Source: Aliidiomarina iranensis (GTDB taxonomy: Bacteria > Pseudomonadota > Gammaproteobacteria > Enterobacterales > Alteromonadaceae). Taken from it: a DNA stretch of 64,000 nt. The notes under the pieces are model-generated. The model searched no databases, was not told the DNA's origin, and saw only the letters and a list, made by a program, of their open reading frames with translations. A program made the translations under genes and the position numbers. The stretch lies in NCBI RefSeq assembly GCF_003987135.1, contig NZ_PIPJ01000003.1, forward strand, positions 124,001-188,000. Direction: 5' to 3'. Position 1 is the first letter of the stretch. Each line of letters opens with the position of its first letter. This document shows, piece after piece, positions 38,271-47,237 of the stretch.

Positions 38271-38918
38271 TTACTCTTTGTCGTCTTCGCCAGCTTCTTC
38301 AGGCTCTGCAGGTGCTTCTGGGGCATCATCAGATACTGTTTCAGCTTTCGGCTTGCTTACAGTTACCAATACTGGGTCGTGGTCTTCACCACGAGTAAGT
38401 TCGATGAAAGTAACGCCTTTCGGTGCAGTGATTTGGCTTAGGTGAATGTTGTCACCGATTTCCAAACCTTCAACGTTTACTTCAACATACTCTGGTAAAT
38501 CTTTTGGTAAGCAGCTGATTTCGATTTCGTTCATCTGGTGAACAACAACACCACCTGCTTTCTTCACAGCGTCTTCGCCGATGAAGTGAATAGGTAAGTT
38601 AGTGTGTAGTTCTTCTTTTGCGCTTACACGTTGGAAATCTAAGTGTGTGATCTTAGGCTTGAACGGGTGGCGCTGAACGTCTTTCAAAATTGCTTGATGC
38701 TTTTTGCCATCAATATGCAATGTTAAAATGTGGCTGTAAAAGCCTTCATGGTCAGCAGCGTTGATGATTTTGTCGTGGTCTAATGTTAACGACACAGCAT
38801 CAGCGTTTCCGCCATAAAGAATAGCTGGAACATTTCCTTCGTGACGAAGGCGGCGGCTCGCACCTTTACCTTTGTCCGTACGGATTTCAGCTTTGAATTC
38901 GTAATTTGGTGTACTCAT
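38271..38918 (-). CDS. rplY: 50S ribosomal protein bL25, long CTC form
   Basis: 5S rRNA-binding protein of the large subunit. The N-terminal L25 domain (FKAEIRTDKGKGASRRLRHEGNVPAILYGG) is followed by the C-terminal beta domain of general stress protein CTC type and an acidic tail. At 215 residues it is the two-domain form, unlike the 94-residue E. coli L25. A GGAG ribosome site precedes the ATG at 38918. The leader has a strong promoter and two hairpins (separate entries). It is upstream of pth and ychF. Confidence 0.96.
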   Translation of the reverse strand: MSTPNYEFKAEIRTDKGKGASRRLRHEGNVPAILYGGNADAVSLTLDHDKIINAADHEGFYSHILTLHIDGKKHQAILKDVQRHPFKPKITHLDFQRVSAKEELHTNLPIHFIGEDAVKKAGGVVVHQMNEIEISCLPKDLPEYVEVNVEGLEIGDNIHLSQITAPKGVTFIELTRGEDHDPVLVTVSKPKAETVSDDAPEAPAEPEEAGEDDKE

Positions 38919-38943
38919 TTCGTATATCTCCGAAGATAAATGA

Positions 38944-38990
38944 GCTGTTTTCCGCGACCTGAAAACAGCGAATACCCCTGATTTCAGGGG
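38944..38990 (-). promoter_or_regulatory. Two hairpins in the rplY leader
   Basis: The minus-strand transcript contains CCCCTGA/TCAGGGG (38975-38990) and then GCTGTTTTC/GAAAACAGC (38944-38969), both perfect, just after the predicted start point and before the ribosome site. Autogenous control of rplY through its 5' UTR is known in E. coli. These hairpins may do the same job here. Confidence 0.65.
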
Positions 38991-38996
38991 CCGCGC

Positions 38997-39026
38997 ATTC
39001 TAACACCGAATCTAACCTTGTTGCAA
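38997..39026 (-). promoter_or_regulatory. rplY: Promoter of rplY
   Basis: TTGCAA, an 18-base spacer and TAGAAT on the minus strand, followed by a GC-rich discriminator (GCGCGGCC) as expected for a growth-rate-controlled ribosomal gene. Confidence 0.75.
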
Positions 39027-39143
39027 CGCCGAAAGTGCTTTTTCACCCGCCCACGAACACTACGAATAATTGCATGGACGGTTATTTTCAGCGCTGGCCC
39101 TAATTATCCGGTTCACTGTTTTTCGTTTGGTTAATTTGTGTGG

Positions 39144-40184
39144 CTAAACTAATTCAGCCAGCATGGCTGCATCATACTCAACGAGAGGCTCTTGATTACG
39201 AACTCGAGTAATAAAATCTGGATTAGCTATGAATGGCCGACCGATAGCGGCCAAATCAAACGCATCTTCGGAAATCCCTTGTTCTGCGGTTTCTGGTGTA
39301 AGGCCGCCAACACTCATAAATGTGCCTTTGTAGCGCTCCCGAATGTACGTACTTGAACGGCCACCGAGATGCTCAAAAGTGAGGCTATCGTCGAAGATTC
39401 CTAGGTGTAAATAGGCTAAATCCCGTTGATTGAGTTCTTCAATAAGATAATCGAATACATCTCTATCACGAGCATCGGGTTCAATGTGTGCGTAGGCACC
39501 TGGGGTTATACGCAACGCTGTGCGATCGGCTCCCACAGCTGCAATCACGGCATCAACTACCTCAAGGCAGAAACGGCTCATATTCTCTGAAGTTTTGCCA
39601 TATTCATCGTTTCGTTTGTTAGTATCAAAATGTAAGAACTGGTCAATTAAATAGCCGTTTGCACCATGTATCTCAACGCCATCGAAGCCTGCCGCCATAG
39701 CATTCTTTGCTGCGGTTACATAATCGGCGACAACTTCACGGATTTCTTCTGTGCTCAGCGCTTTTGGCATTTCGTAGCTCAAATCACGCATTCTCGGCAA
39801 GGTACCTTCATGCTTTACCGCACTTGGAGCCACCGGCTGCAAGCCGGAGAAATAGGAATGAGCAACGCGGCCTACATGCCAAAGCTGCATAAAGATTTTG
39901 CCACCTCGCGCGTGCACTTTTTCGGTTACCGTTTTCCACCCTTCAATTTGTGCATCGGTAAAAATCCCGGGAGTATTTGGATAGCCTTGGGCATCAGCAC
40001 GAATAATGGTGGCCTCGCTAATTATCAAGCCGGCATCAGCGCGGCGTGCATAATAATCTGCCATGGCTTCAGTAGGTACGAGATCCGGGCCAGCCATACA
40101 GCGTGTTAACGGAGCCATAGCGAAGCGGTTAGCTAAAGTTAATGTGGAATTAAGAGAATACGATTCGAACAACTTAGAAGACAT
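39144..40184 (-). CDS. Old yellow enzyme-type alkene reductase
   Basis: FMN-dependent NAD(P)H oxidoreductase reducing activated C=C bonds, nitro esters or quinone-like electrophiles (NemA group). The substrate-anion His/Asn pair is in EIHGANGYLIDQFL; FMN-binding blocks AMAPLTRCMAG, MQLWHVGRVAH and SVGGLTPETAEQG...AIGRPFIANPDF are present. It has 346 residues, and the ATG at 40184 has a GGAG site. It stands alone between rplY and prs and is not part of the E. coli-like order. Confidence 0.94.
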   Translation of the reverse strand: MSSKLFESYSLNSTLTLANRFAMAPLTRCMAGPDLVPTEAMADYYARRADAGLIISEATIIRADAQGYPNTPGIFTDAQIEGWKTVTEKVHARGGKIFMQLWHVGRVAHSYFSGLQPVAPSAVKHEGTLPRMRDLSYEMPKALSTEEIREVVADYVTAAKNAMAAGFDGVEIHGANGYLIDQFLHFDTNKRNDEYGKTSENMSRFCLEVVDAVIAAVGADRTALRITPGAYAHIEPDARDRDVFDYLIEELNQRDLAYLHLGIFDDSLTFEHLGGRSSTYIRERYKGTFMSVGGLTPETAEQGISEDAFDLAAIGRPFIANPDFITRVRNQEPLVEYDAAMLAELV

Positions 40185-40296
40185 GAATACTCCATAAACC
40201 TAAACAGGTGATTAATACTTGTATAGCTATATGGGGGGTAGATGGCAGCTTTCAAGGATGTAGAGGGATAGTGCAGTGATTAAATTTAACTATCTT

Positions 40297-40328
40297 AGAT
40301 AGAAAAAATATAAGATAGAAAAAGTATA
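40297..40328. repeat. 16-bp tandem duplication
   Basis: AGATAGAAAAAATATA is followed directly by AGATAGAAAAAGTATA, one mismatch in 16. It lies next to the terminator stem. Confidence 0.8.
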
Positions 40329-40356
40329 AAGCGGGGTTTTAACTTCCCGCTTTATA
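40325..40356 (-). terminator. Terminator after prs
   Basis: TATAAAGCGGG / CCCGCTTTATA stem with a ten-base loop. T-rich on both sides, with CTTTTTC following on the minus strand, about 165 bases after the prs stop. Confidence 0.65.
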
Positions 40357-40519
40357 TTTTGTGTTAAGCAATTTGTTTCGTTTAGCAATTTAGTTGCTTC
40401 ACAAAACATGCTAACCATCTGGGTAGCCAGCCTAATACCGTTTTTTCAAACGCTTGAGCAGCAAATGCAATTAGCACCAACACAAGTGTTTACGGTAGTA
40501 GTACGTTCAGTGCAAGACG

Positions 40520-41467
40520 TTAGTACTCAAACATAGCTGAAATCGATTCTTCGTTACTTACGCGGCGTAAGGCTTCAGAGAGCATACCGCTCAGCGTAAG
40601 CTGAGTCACTAAATTCAGCGATTTCATCTCCTCCGATAAAGGAATTGAATCGGTAACAATTACTTCATCGATGGCTGAATTTTTCAGGTTCTCAACAGCA
40701 TTGCCTGAGAATACCGGATGAGTAGCATAAGCAAACACCCGCTTAGCACCATTTTTCTTCAATGCTTCAGCCGCTTTGCATAAAGTACCGCCGGTATCGA
40801 TCATGTCGTCAACCATAATACAATCGCGGCCATTAACATCACCAATGATATGCATAACTTGCGATTCATTGGCTTTTGGCCGGCGCTTATCGATAATCGC
40901 TAAATCAGCGTCGTTCATTAGCTTAGCCATGGCCCGTGCACGTACTACGCCACCGATGTCGGGTGATACCATAACTGGTGAATCCCACTGCTGGAGCTTC
41001 ATGTGCTCCAGCAAAACGGGGCTACCAAACACGTTATCAACAGGAACATCGAAGAAGCCTTGAATCTGCTCCGCGTGTAAATCAACCGTAAGTACACGGT
41101 CAACCCCAACACTGGAGAGAAAATCAGCCACTACTTTAGCGGTAATGGGAACCCTTGCTGAGCGAACTCGGCGATCTTGGCGTGCATAGCCAAAATATGG
41201 GATTACAGCAGTGATGCGGCCAGCAGAAGCACGGCGCAATGCATCAACCATAACCACAAGTTCCATCAGGCTGTCGTTAGTAGGTGCGCAAGTTGATTGA
41301 ATGATGAAAACATCTGAACCACGAACGTTTTCATTAATGATGACGCTAATCTCACCGTCACTGAAGCGGCCAACCTCGGCATCTCCAAGCTTAATGTATA
41401 GGCGATCAGCAATCTTACGGGCTAGCTCGGGTATTGCATTGCCAGCAAAGAGCTTCATGTCAGGCAC
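40520..41467 (-). CDS. prs: Ribose-phosphate pyrophosphokinase
   Basis: Makes PRPP from ribose 5-phosphate and ATP for nucleotide, His, Trp and NAD synthesis. Nearly identical to E. coli Prs along all 315 residues, including the PRPP loop [14 protein letters not shown] and the ATP-binding region [18 protein letters not shown]. The start is GTG at 41467, preceded by GAGG. The conserved neighbour ispE lies upstream, 68 bases away. Confidence 0.98.
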   Translation of the reverse strand: MPDMKLFAGNAIPELARKIADRLYIKLGDAEVGRFSDGEISVIINENVRGSDVFIIQSTCAPTNDSLMELVVMVDALRRASAGRITAVIPYFGYARQDRRVRSARVPITAKVVADFLSSVGVDRVLTVDLHAEQIQGFFDVPVDNVFGSPVLLEHMKLQQWDSPVMVSPDIGGVVRARAMAKLMNDADLAIIDKRRPKANESQVMHIIGDVNGRDCIMVDDMIDTGGTLCKAAEALKKNGAKRVFAYATHPVFSGNAVENLKNSAIDEVIVTDSIPLSEEMKSLNLVTQLTLSGMLSEALRRVSNEESISAMFEY

Positions 41468-41535
41468 AGTTTACCTCGACCAATTTATGTATTGTGAGCG
41501 GAATTCGACAGGTATCTGGTATTCCAACTGTTACC

Positions 41536-42384
41536 TCAGGGGAGCTGCTTCAATGCCTGGTGCAGTGGCGATTGATTAACTCCTTTTGCAACAAACCCCC
41601 GAAATTCTGTCGGAAGTACTTGCAAGGCTTGTTCTGCTTCAACTGCCGAAGAGAAGCAACCAAAAACACAAGCCCCGGTCCCCGTCATTCTGGACAGAGC
41701 GTATTTTAGCAACCACTGCAGTGCGCTGGCAACCTGCGGATAAAGTGAACAGACTAATTTCTCACAATCATTGTGCCCCTGCTCCCATTCATTTAAGGCC
41801 TTCTCGAGCGCAGGTGTATTTCGCGTTAGAGCAGGGTGGGAAAAGACTTCAGCGGTACTCACATGTACTTCTGGCTGCACAATCAAATACCAATTTTCCG
41901 CTGGATTTGCCGGTGAAAATATTTCACCAACACCCTGTGCAAAGGTGGCGTGGCCGTGAATAAATACCGGAACATCCGCGCCTAAACGCAAACCAATGTT
42001 GGCTAATTGCTGTTGTGTTAAGCCAAGCTGCCATAGATGATTCAAGCCAAGCAAGGTGGTGGCAGCATCGGAGGAGCCACCGCCAAGGCCGCCGCCGGCG
42101 GGCAACTGCTTGATTAATTTTAAACGAGCACCTTGCTGTGGGTCGTTGCGAAACGGTAGAAGCAGGTTCGCCGCGCGATAAATAAGGTTTTCAGTTATGG
42201 GAAAGTTCAAACCGCCTTGATCTAATTCAATCTCGCCGTTTGCGGTTAACTCAAATTGAATTTCATCGCTGTAATTTAAAAATTGAAATAGTGTTTCAAG
42301 TTCATGATAACCATCAGCCCGTTGTCCAATAATATGTAGGTAGAGATTGAGTTTGGCGGGCGCTGGTAAGCTAAATGCTGCCAT
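41536..42384 (-). CDS. ispE: 4-diphosphocytidyl-2-C-methyl-D-erythritol kinase
   Basis: GHMP kinase of the MEP isoprenoid pathway. The N-terminal PAPAKLNLYLHIIGQRADGYHELET block and the ATP loop LPAGGGLGGGSSDAATTL are intact, and GTGACVFGCF is the third GHMP motif. I chose ATG 42384 (282 residues) from alignment with E. coli. A TTG at 42393 has a better ribosome site (GAGG at ten bases), and the longer open frame to 42546 is lolB in another frame. It lies between lolB and prs. Confidence 0.95.
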   Translation of the reverse strand: MAAFSLPAPAKLNLYLHIIGQRADGYHELETLFQFLNYSDEIQFELTANGEIELDQGGLNFPITENLIYRAANLLLPFRNDPQQGARLKLIKQLPAGGGLGGGSSDAATTLLGLNHLWQLGLTQQQLANIGLRLGADVPVFIHGHATFAQGVGEIFSPANPAENWYLIVQPEVHVSTAEVFSHPALTRNTPALEKALNEWEQGHNDCEKLVCSLYPQVASALQWLLKYALSRMTGTGACVFGCFSSAVEAEQALQVLPTEFRGFVAKGVNQSPLHQALKQLP

Positions 42385-42430
42385 GTTTTTCAAGATGGTT
42401 TCGCCTCTAAGGTTTGAATTCAAGATTGTT

Positions 42431-43360
42431 TTACTGAGTTCTGGGCAAACTGGCTTCCGGCCGCCATCGGCTGATGCGCAGGTGCACGCGAAAATTATCA
42501 CGGCTTGCTTCAATTCGATGGGGTAACAAAAATTGCTGCCCAGCAAAAGTTACGCTGCGATAATCGCCTAACGCCAGTAACCAGCGCTCGGTAGCCCAAG
42601 TTCCCAATCTAAATTCAGCCTCATAGGTTGCTAGTGCACCATTCGCGTACCAACGTTTTTGCCGCAAGCGGGCGTTTGGTTCGGCACCGGTAATGGCTTG
42701 ATTAAGCAGCGAGAACGGAATGGCCATGCCGGTGTGTTGAAGTAATAAAAGGTTTAAATCGGAACCTTCATAGCGATTGCCACTGCGGTCTATGAGAACG
42801 CTTAGTTCATCGGTTTGTTGTAAACGGGCTAAGGTGCCGCCAATCTGATGGTATAGGCGAAAATGTGTTTCTTGCTCGGTTCTATTCCAATTAAAACGGG
42901 CTGCGTCACGAATACCCTCGGCATCATCAAAAAAGGCAACGCTGCCTAGCAGCCCAAACTCTGAAAGCTGGGCCAATGATTGCTGCTGTATTTCTATCAA
43001 CTCGCTATCAAGTTGCCGAGCAGTGAATGTTTCACCATCAATGGCGGGAGGCGATACGCAAGCGCTAAGAAACAGGCAAGCAAAAACGAGGGTGAAGGCC
43101 GCCATGAGTTTCGCTTTGAATGAATGCCGATGCGCTTGTTCTGTATCTACTTGCGAGAAGTGCGTTTCTCGCTCAGGGCTGTTGCTTCGCTCAAGGCTGT
43201 TGTTGCTTAGCTCAAGGCTGTTGTTGCTTAGCTCAAGGCTGTTGTTGCTTAGCTCAAGGCTGTTGCTAGCTGTTTCTATTTTATCGATTGCACTATTCTG
43301 AAAATACATAGGCACGAGCCGTTGGAAATTAACGTTTAAGGGTATCATTGCGTTTGGCAT
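42431..43360 (-). CDS. lolB: Outer-membrane lipoprotein insertase LolB, with a repeat-bearing N-terminal extension
   Basis: Accepts lipoproteins from LolA and inserts them into the outer membrane. The conserved part begins with a hydrophobic leader and the lipobox LFLSAC, followed by the LolB domain (LGSVAFFDDAEGIRDAARFNW, SGNRYEGSDLN). The position between hemA and ispE is conserved. The frame is open 85 codons upstream of the leader's own Met (43105) to an ATG at 43360 that has an AGGA site at normal spacing; Met at 43105 has no good ribosome site and gives no basic n-region. The extension contains four 7-residue repeats (SLELSNN). Whether it is translated is open. Starting at 43105 gives 224 residues, close to E. 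coli (207). Confidence 0.85.
   Translation of the reverse strand: MPNAMIPLNVNFQRLVPMYFQNSAIDKIETASNSLELSNNSLELSNNSLELSNNSLERSNSPERETHFSQVDTEQAHRHSFKAKLMAAFTLVFACLFLSACVSPPAIDGETFTARQLDSELIEIQQQSLAQLSEFGLLGSVAFFDDAEGIRDAARFNWNRTEQETHFRLYHQIGGTLARLQQTDELSVLIDRSGNRYEGSDLNLLLLQHTGMAIPFSLLNQAITGAEPNARLRQKRWYANGALATYEAEFRLGTWATERWLLALGDYRSVTFAGQQFLLPHRIEASRDNFRVHLRISRWRPEASLPRTQ
43171..43270 (-). repeat. 21-bp tandem repeat at the lolB 5' end
   Basis: Three exact 21-bp units (43189-43251; GCTCAAGGCTGTTGTTGCTT plus A) are followed by a shortened fourth unit to 43270 and preceded by a diverged 18-bp unit from 43171. In the lolB frame each unit encodes SNNSLEL. The period is a multiple of three. Confidence 0.92.
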
Positions 43361-43798
43361 TTAAATTCCTAACAAAGATATTTCAAGCTACAGCTCAAAT
43401 ACAATAAGCTACAAAGGATACAGCAAGCTGCAAACGGAACACCATAGTAGCTATCAGAATGATGCAGCACGCACGCTAGATTAATGGCGTTTGAGCGCGA
43501 TTAAAGAAAGTGTAGCACTTTGGTAATCTTGAATGCACCATATCAGAGCCTGATTCTATTTACGCCTCCTGTAGCAACTTAGTTGCGTTTCAAAGTAGGG
43601 CGCAAAAAATAGCGAATGGTGGGTTAGGAATCCGCGCAGAAAGCGCGTTTAATGGGCAATGAATACTAGGAAGCTAGCCGGCACTGCTTTCAATAGCAAC
43701 GCTTCTCGCATACAATACGGGCCGGAATTCGCAGGCGATGTTTCACCTAAACGCACGTATCTAAATTCACGTTTTACAGGGCTTCTTGCACAACATAC
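43361..43798. other. Divergent intergenic region lolB / hemA
   Basis: No gene of its own. It should carry the promoters of hemA (+) and of lolB-ispE (-). Imperfect 18-19-bp repeats built on CAAGCTACAG / AATAAGCTACAAAG / CAGCAAGCTGCAAA lie at 43384-43435. No clear sigma-70 pair is seen. hemA has no strong ribosome site in front of its ATG. Confidence 0.6.
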
Positions 43799-45058
43799 AT
43801 GACAATACTGGCACTTGGTATCAATCACAAAACCGCCTCCGTGGATATCCGCGAGCGAGTGGCGTTTCAACCTGAGCAAATTGAGCTAGCATTACAATCG
43901 CTGGTTCAACAGGGCAAGGTGAGCGAAACTGTGATTGTTTCAACCTGTAATCGCACAGAATTGTATTGCCATGCAGATAGCAGTGAACAGCAAGAGATTA
44001 TTAATTGGCTTGCAACCTTCCATCAAATTTCTCCGGAAGAGTTGAGCCAGTACCTTTATCAGCATGAAGATACTGCCGCAGTATCACACCTGATGGCGGT
44101 TGCATCTGGGCTCGATTCACTAGTGCTTGGTGAACCGCAGATATTAGGGCAAGTTAAACAAGCGTTTCAGCAAGCTCGTGATGCCGGCACTGTTGGTTCG
44201 GTTTTTGAACGCTTATTTCAATCAACCTTTGCCGCGGCGAAAGTTATTCGCACGGAAACTGAAGTGGGCCAGAATGCTGTTTCCGTTGCCTTCGCGGCGG
44301 TGAATTTAGCGCGCCATATTTTTGCCGATTTGAAGAATGCGGATGTGCTCTTGGTCGGCGCTGGTGAAACGGCTGAACTAGCGGCCCGCCACTTGCAAGA
44401 GCAAGGTGTGCGGAATTTACGCGTTGCCAATCGCACAGTGGCACGAGCCGAAGAGCTCACGAAAGTAGTAGGCGGCGAGCCCTATGCGTTGAACGCATTA
44501 GAGGAACTGCTGCCAAAATCCGATATTATTATCAGTTCCACAGCCAGCCCAGTGCCCGTAATAGGGAAAGGGTTAGTGGAAAGTGCGCTGCGAAAACGCA
44601 AACATCGGCCGATGCTGTTCATTGATCTTGCCGTACCACGAGATATCGAAAGGCAAGTAAGTGAGCTTGACGATGCCTTCTTATACACGGTTGATGATTT
44701 GCAATCGATCGTGAATAAGAACCTTGAGCAACGCCATCAAGCTGCTAATGAAGCGCGTGATATTATCTATAAATACGCCGAGGAATTTTCCGGTTGGATG
44801 GAAAGCCTTAATAGCGTTGATTTGTTGCGGCGCTATCGTGCCAAGGCCGAACTTATTGCGGAACAGCAAAAAGAGAGGGCTCTGGCGGCGCTGGTGAGTG
44901 GTAAGCCGGCGGAACAAGTGATTCAAGAGTTAACTCAGCGCTTAACCAACACTCTGGCTCACGCGCCAACAAAAGCTATTCAAGACGCAGGCAAACGCAA
45001 AGATATTTCGGCGCTTGCGGCTTATCAGAAACTATTTAACGATACATCTCAGGATTAA
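43799..45058 (+). CDS. hemA: Glutamyl-tRNA reductase
   Basis: First committed enzyme of C5-pathway heme synthesis, reducing Glu-tRNA-Glu to glutamate-1-semialdehyde. The catalytic Cys50 is in VSTCNRTELYC, LVLGEPQILGQVK is the family signature, and the NADPH site is DVLLVGAGETAELAARHL. A C-terminal dimerisation helix follows. It has 419 residues (E. coli 418). prfA follows after three bases, the conserved operon. Confidence 0.98.
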   Translation: MTILALGINHKTASVDIRERVAFQPEQIELALQSLVQQGKVSETVIVSTCNRTELYCHADSSEQQEIINWLATFHQISPEELSQYLYQHEDTAAVSHLMAVASGLDSLVLGEPQILGQVKQAFQQARDAGTVGSVFERLFQSTFAAAKVIRTETEVGQNAVSVAFAAVNLARHIFADLKNADVLLVGAGETAELAARHLQEQGVRNLRVANRTVARAEELTKVVGGEPYALNALEELLPKSDIIISSTASPVPVIGKGLVESALRKRKHRPMLFIDLAVPRDIERQVSELDDAFLYTVDDLQSIVNKNLEQRHQAANEARDIIYKYAEEFSGWMESLNSVDLLRRYRAKAELIAEQQKERALAALVSGKPAEQVIQELTQRLTNTLAHAPTKAIQDAGKRKDISALAAYQKLFNDTSQD

Positions 45059-45061
45059 TAC

Positions 45062-46156
45062 ATGCTTAAAGCATCCTTGGTGAACAAGCTCGAGAGCTTG
45101 ATAGAGCGCCATGAAGAACTCGAAGTTTTGTTAGGTGATGCCGATATCATTACCAATCAAGATAAATTTCGTGCTCTTTCCCGTGAATACTCTCAACTAG
45201 AAGACGCCGTGAAGTGTTTTCGTCAGTATCAGCAATCGCTGGCAGATTTAGCTACCGCAAAAGAAATGGTAGATGAATCCGATGCTGAGATGCGCGAAAT
45301 GGCATACGAAGAAGTGGAGCTAGCAGAGGAATCGCTAGCGAATCTAGCCAGTGAGTTACAAATTCTTTTACTACCCAAAGACCCGAACGACGATCGCCCG
45401 TGCTATTTAGAAATTAGAGCTGGGGCTGGTGGTGATGAAGCTGCAATTTTTGCGGGTGATTTGTTCCGAATGTATAGCCGTTATGCAGAGCGTAACGGTT
45501 GGCGCATGAATATTATTAGCGCTAATGAAGGCGAGCATGGTGGTTTTAAAGAGATCATTGTGCACATGATGGGCGATGGTGCCTATGGCCGCATGAAGTT
45601 TGAATCAGGAGGACACCGCGTGCAGCGGGTTCCCGAAACAGAATCCCAAGGCCGAATTCATACCTCAGCTTGTACGGTAGCTGTACTACCGGAAATTCCG
45701 GAAGCAGAAGCGATTGATATTAACCCCGCTGATTTGCGCATTGATACCTACCGAGCATCCGGTGCTGGTGGCCAGCATGTTAACCGAACTGATTCAGCGG
45801 TGCGGTTAACGCATTTACCAACAGGTGTTGTGGTGGAGTGTCAGGAAGAGCGCTCTCAGCACAAAAACAAAGCAAAAGCGATGTCGGTACTGCAATCACG
45901 ATTACAAGCAGCTGAAGATGCGCGCCGAGCGGCAGCAGAGCAGAGCACACGCCGCAGCCTTGTAGGTAGCGGCGATCGTTCAGAGCGTATTCGAACTTAC
46001 AATTACCCTCAGGGGCGAGTAACAGATCATCGTATCAACTTAACCTTGCATCGCTTAAACGAGGTGATCGAAGGCAGCCTTGATCTCTTGCTTGATGCGA
46101 TTATTCAAGAGCATAATGCGGATCTACTCGCAGCACTTTCCGAACAGGGAGAGTAA
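45062..46156 (+). CDS. prfA: Peptide chain release factor 1
   Basis: Recognises UAA and UAG and triggers peptidyl-tRNA hydrolysis. The catalytic GGQ is in [17 protein letters not shown]; the codon-reading tripeptide is PET in [17 protein letters not shown] (PAT in E. coli). It has 364 residues, full length (E. coli 360). Its Gln in GGQ is the substrate of PrmC, encoded next. A hairpin lies in the 112-base gap between the two genes. Confidence 0.98.
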   Translation: MLKASLVNKLESLIERHEELEVLLGDADIITNQDKFRALSREYSQLEDAVKCFRQYQQSLADLATAKEMVDESDAEMREMAYEEVELAEESLANLASELQILLLPKDPNDDRPCYLEIRAGAGGDEAAIFAGDLFRMYSRYAERNGWRMNIISANEGEHGGFKEIIVHMMGDGAYGRMKFESGGHRVQRVPETESQGRIHTSACTVAVLPEIPEAEAIDINPADLRIDTYRASGAGGQHVNRTDSAVRLTHLPTGVVVECQEERSQHKNKAKAMSVLQSRLQAAEDARRAAAEQSTRRSLVGSGDRSERIRTYNYPQGRVTDHRINLTLHRLNEVIEGSLDLLLDAIIQEHNADLLAALSEQGE

Positions 46157-46162
46157 CTTTTC

Positions 46163-46204
46163 GCGTTAAGAATAGCCGCTCGGCTGTAAGCGGCACTTAA
46201 ACGC
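46163..46204 (+). promoter_or_regulatory. Intercistronic hairpin between prfA and prmC
   Basis: An inner stem AGCCGCT/AGCGGC and an outer stem GCGTTAAG/CTTAAACGC (one bulged base) form one long hairpin. No U run follows, so it is not a classic terminator. It might protect the prfA 3' end or tune prmC expression. Confidence 0.5.
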
Positions 46205-46268
46205 CACTTTATCGGTAGCCTGCAAGCCTTAAATCGGTGAAAGTGCAAAAGTTAAGGCCAAAACCAAC

Positions 46269-47108
46269 ATGAAAACCATTGCAGAAACATTGCAAGAAGC
46301 AACGCACCGATTGCGCAATAGCGGTAGTGAAACACCAAATTTAGATGCACAAGTTTTGCTCAAATCAGTGCTGCAGTGCGAGCGAAGTTATTTTTATACC
46401 TGGCCAGAGAAGCAATTGAGTTTGGCGCAGAGCAGCGATTTTGAAGCTCTCATGCAGCAACGGGAGAGTGGCAGACCCGTGGCTCACATTCTTGGTAGCC
46501 GCGAATTCTGGTCGTTAGATTTACAGGTAAACGCAACCACACTTATCCCACGGCCAGATACCGAAATATTGGTAGAAGCTGCCCTTGATTTAGTGTCTCA
46601 AAATTTCGCCCGTGTGCTTGATTTAGGTACCGGAACTGGTGCAATTGCGTTGGCACTTGCGAAAGAACATCCTGAATGGCAGGTTACCGCAGTAGATGTG
46701 GTTACCGAAGCGGTTGAATTAGCAAAACGCAATGCTGCTAAGCATGAACTTTCGAATGTTTTGGTTATGCAAAGCCATTGGTTTGCGGCAATTCCTTCTC
46801 AGCATTTTGATTTAATTGTTAGTAATCCGCCCTATATCGATGGCGCCGATCATCATCTACAGCAGGGCGATGTGCGGTTCGAACCGCATAGTGCGCTTGT
46901 TGCCGCGGAAAATGGGTTTGCGGATTTGCGGTATATCGTTGTGGCAGCAAAAGATTACCTTGCGAAGGACGGTTGGTTAGTACTCGAGCATGGTGCGGAG
47001 CAAGCTGAAGAGTTACAGCGCATATTTGTGGAACATGGCTATAATCAAATACATACCCGGCAAGATTATGCTAACTTAGATCGGGTAACATGTGGGCGCC
47101 GCGGCTGA
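46269..47108 (+). CDS. prmC: Release factor glutamine methyltransferase
   Basis: SAM-dependent N5-methylation of the GGQ glutamine of RF1 and RF2. The SAM site is VLDLGTGTGAIALALAKE, and the catalytic NPPY is in DLIVSNPPYIDG. It has 279 residues (E. coli 277). It follows prfA as in E. coli, separated here by 112 bases with a hairpin. Confidence 0.97.
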   Translation: MKTIAETLQEATHRLRNSGSETPNLDAQVLLKSVLQCERSYFYTWPEKQLSLAQSSDFEALMQQRESGRPVAHILGSREFWSLDLQVNATTLIPRPDTEILVEAALDLVSQNFARVLDLGTGTGAIALALAKEHPEWQVTAVDVVTEAVELAKRNAAKHELSNVLVMQSHWFAAIPSQHFDLIVSNPPYIDGADHHLQQGDVRFEPHSALVAAENGFADLRYIVVAAKDYLAKDGWLVLEHGAEQAEELQRIFVEHGYNQIHTRQDYANLDRVTCGRRG

Positions 47109-47237
47109 ACAGGTTTTCAATGTTTTGGCGGTCGTGTATCAGGCTTAGTGTTCAACTTGTACGTTAGTGCATGAGTTAACGGCAAAATATAGCTGAGTGA
47201 AAAGCAACTATTTGGGTACAAAAGACAGGACATATAT

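Larger units (their letters stand above)
40185..40519. other. Gene-free stretch between the alkene reductase gene and prs
   Basis: No convincing gene. It holds a 16-bp tandem duplication at 40297-40328 and a terminator-like stem at 40325-40356, with AT-rich sequence that may contain the promoter of the alkene reductase gene. I see no clear -35/-10 pair. Confidence 0.6.

Noticed and set aside
43649-43879. A 76-codon minus-strand frame overlapping the hemA start
   Set aside because: It overlaps the catalytic N-terminus of hemA and has no ribosome site or recognisable product.
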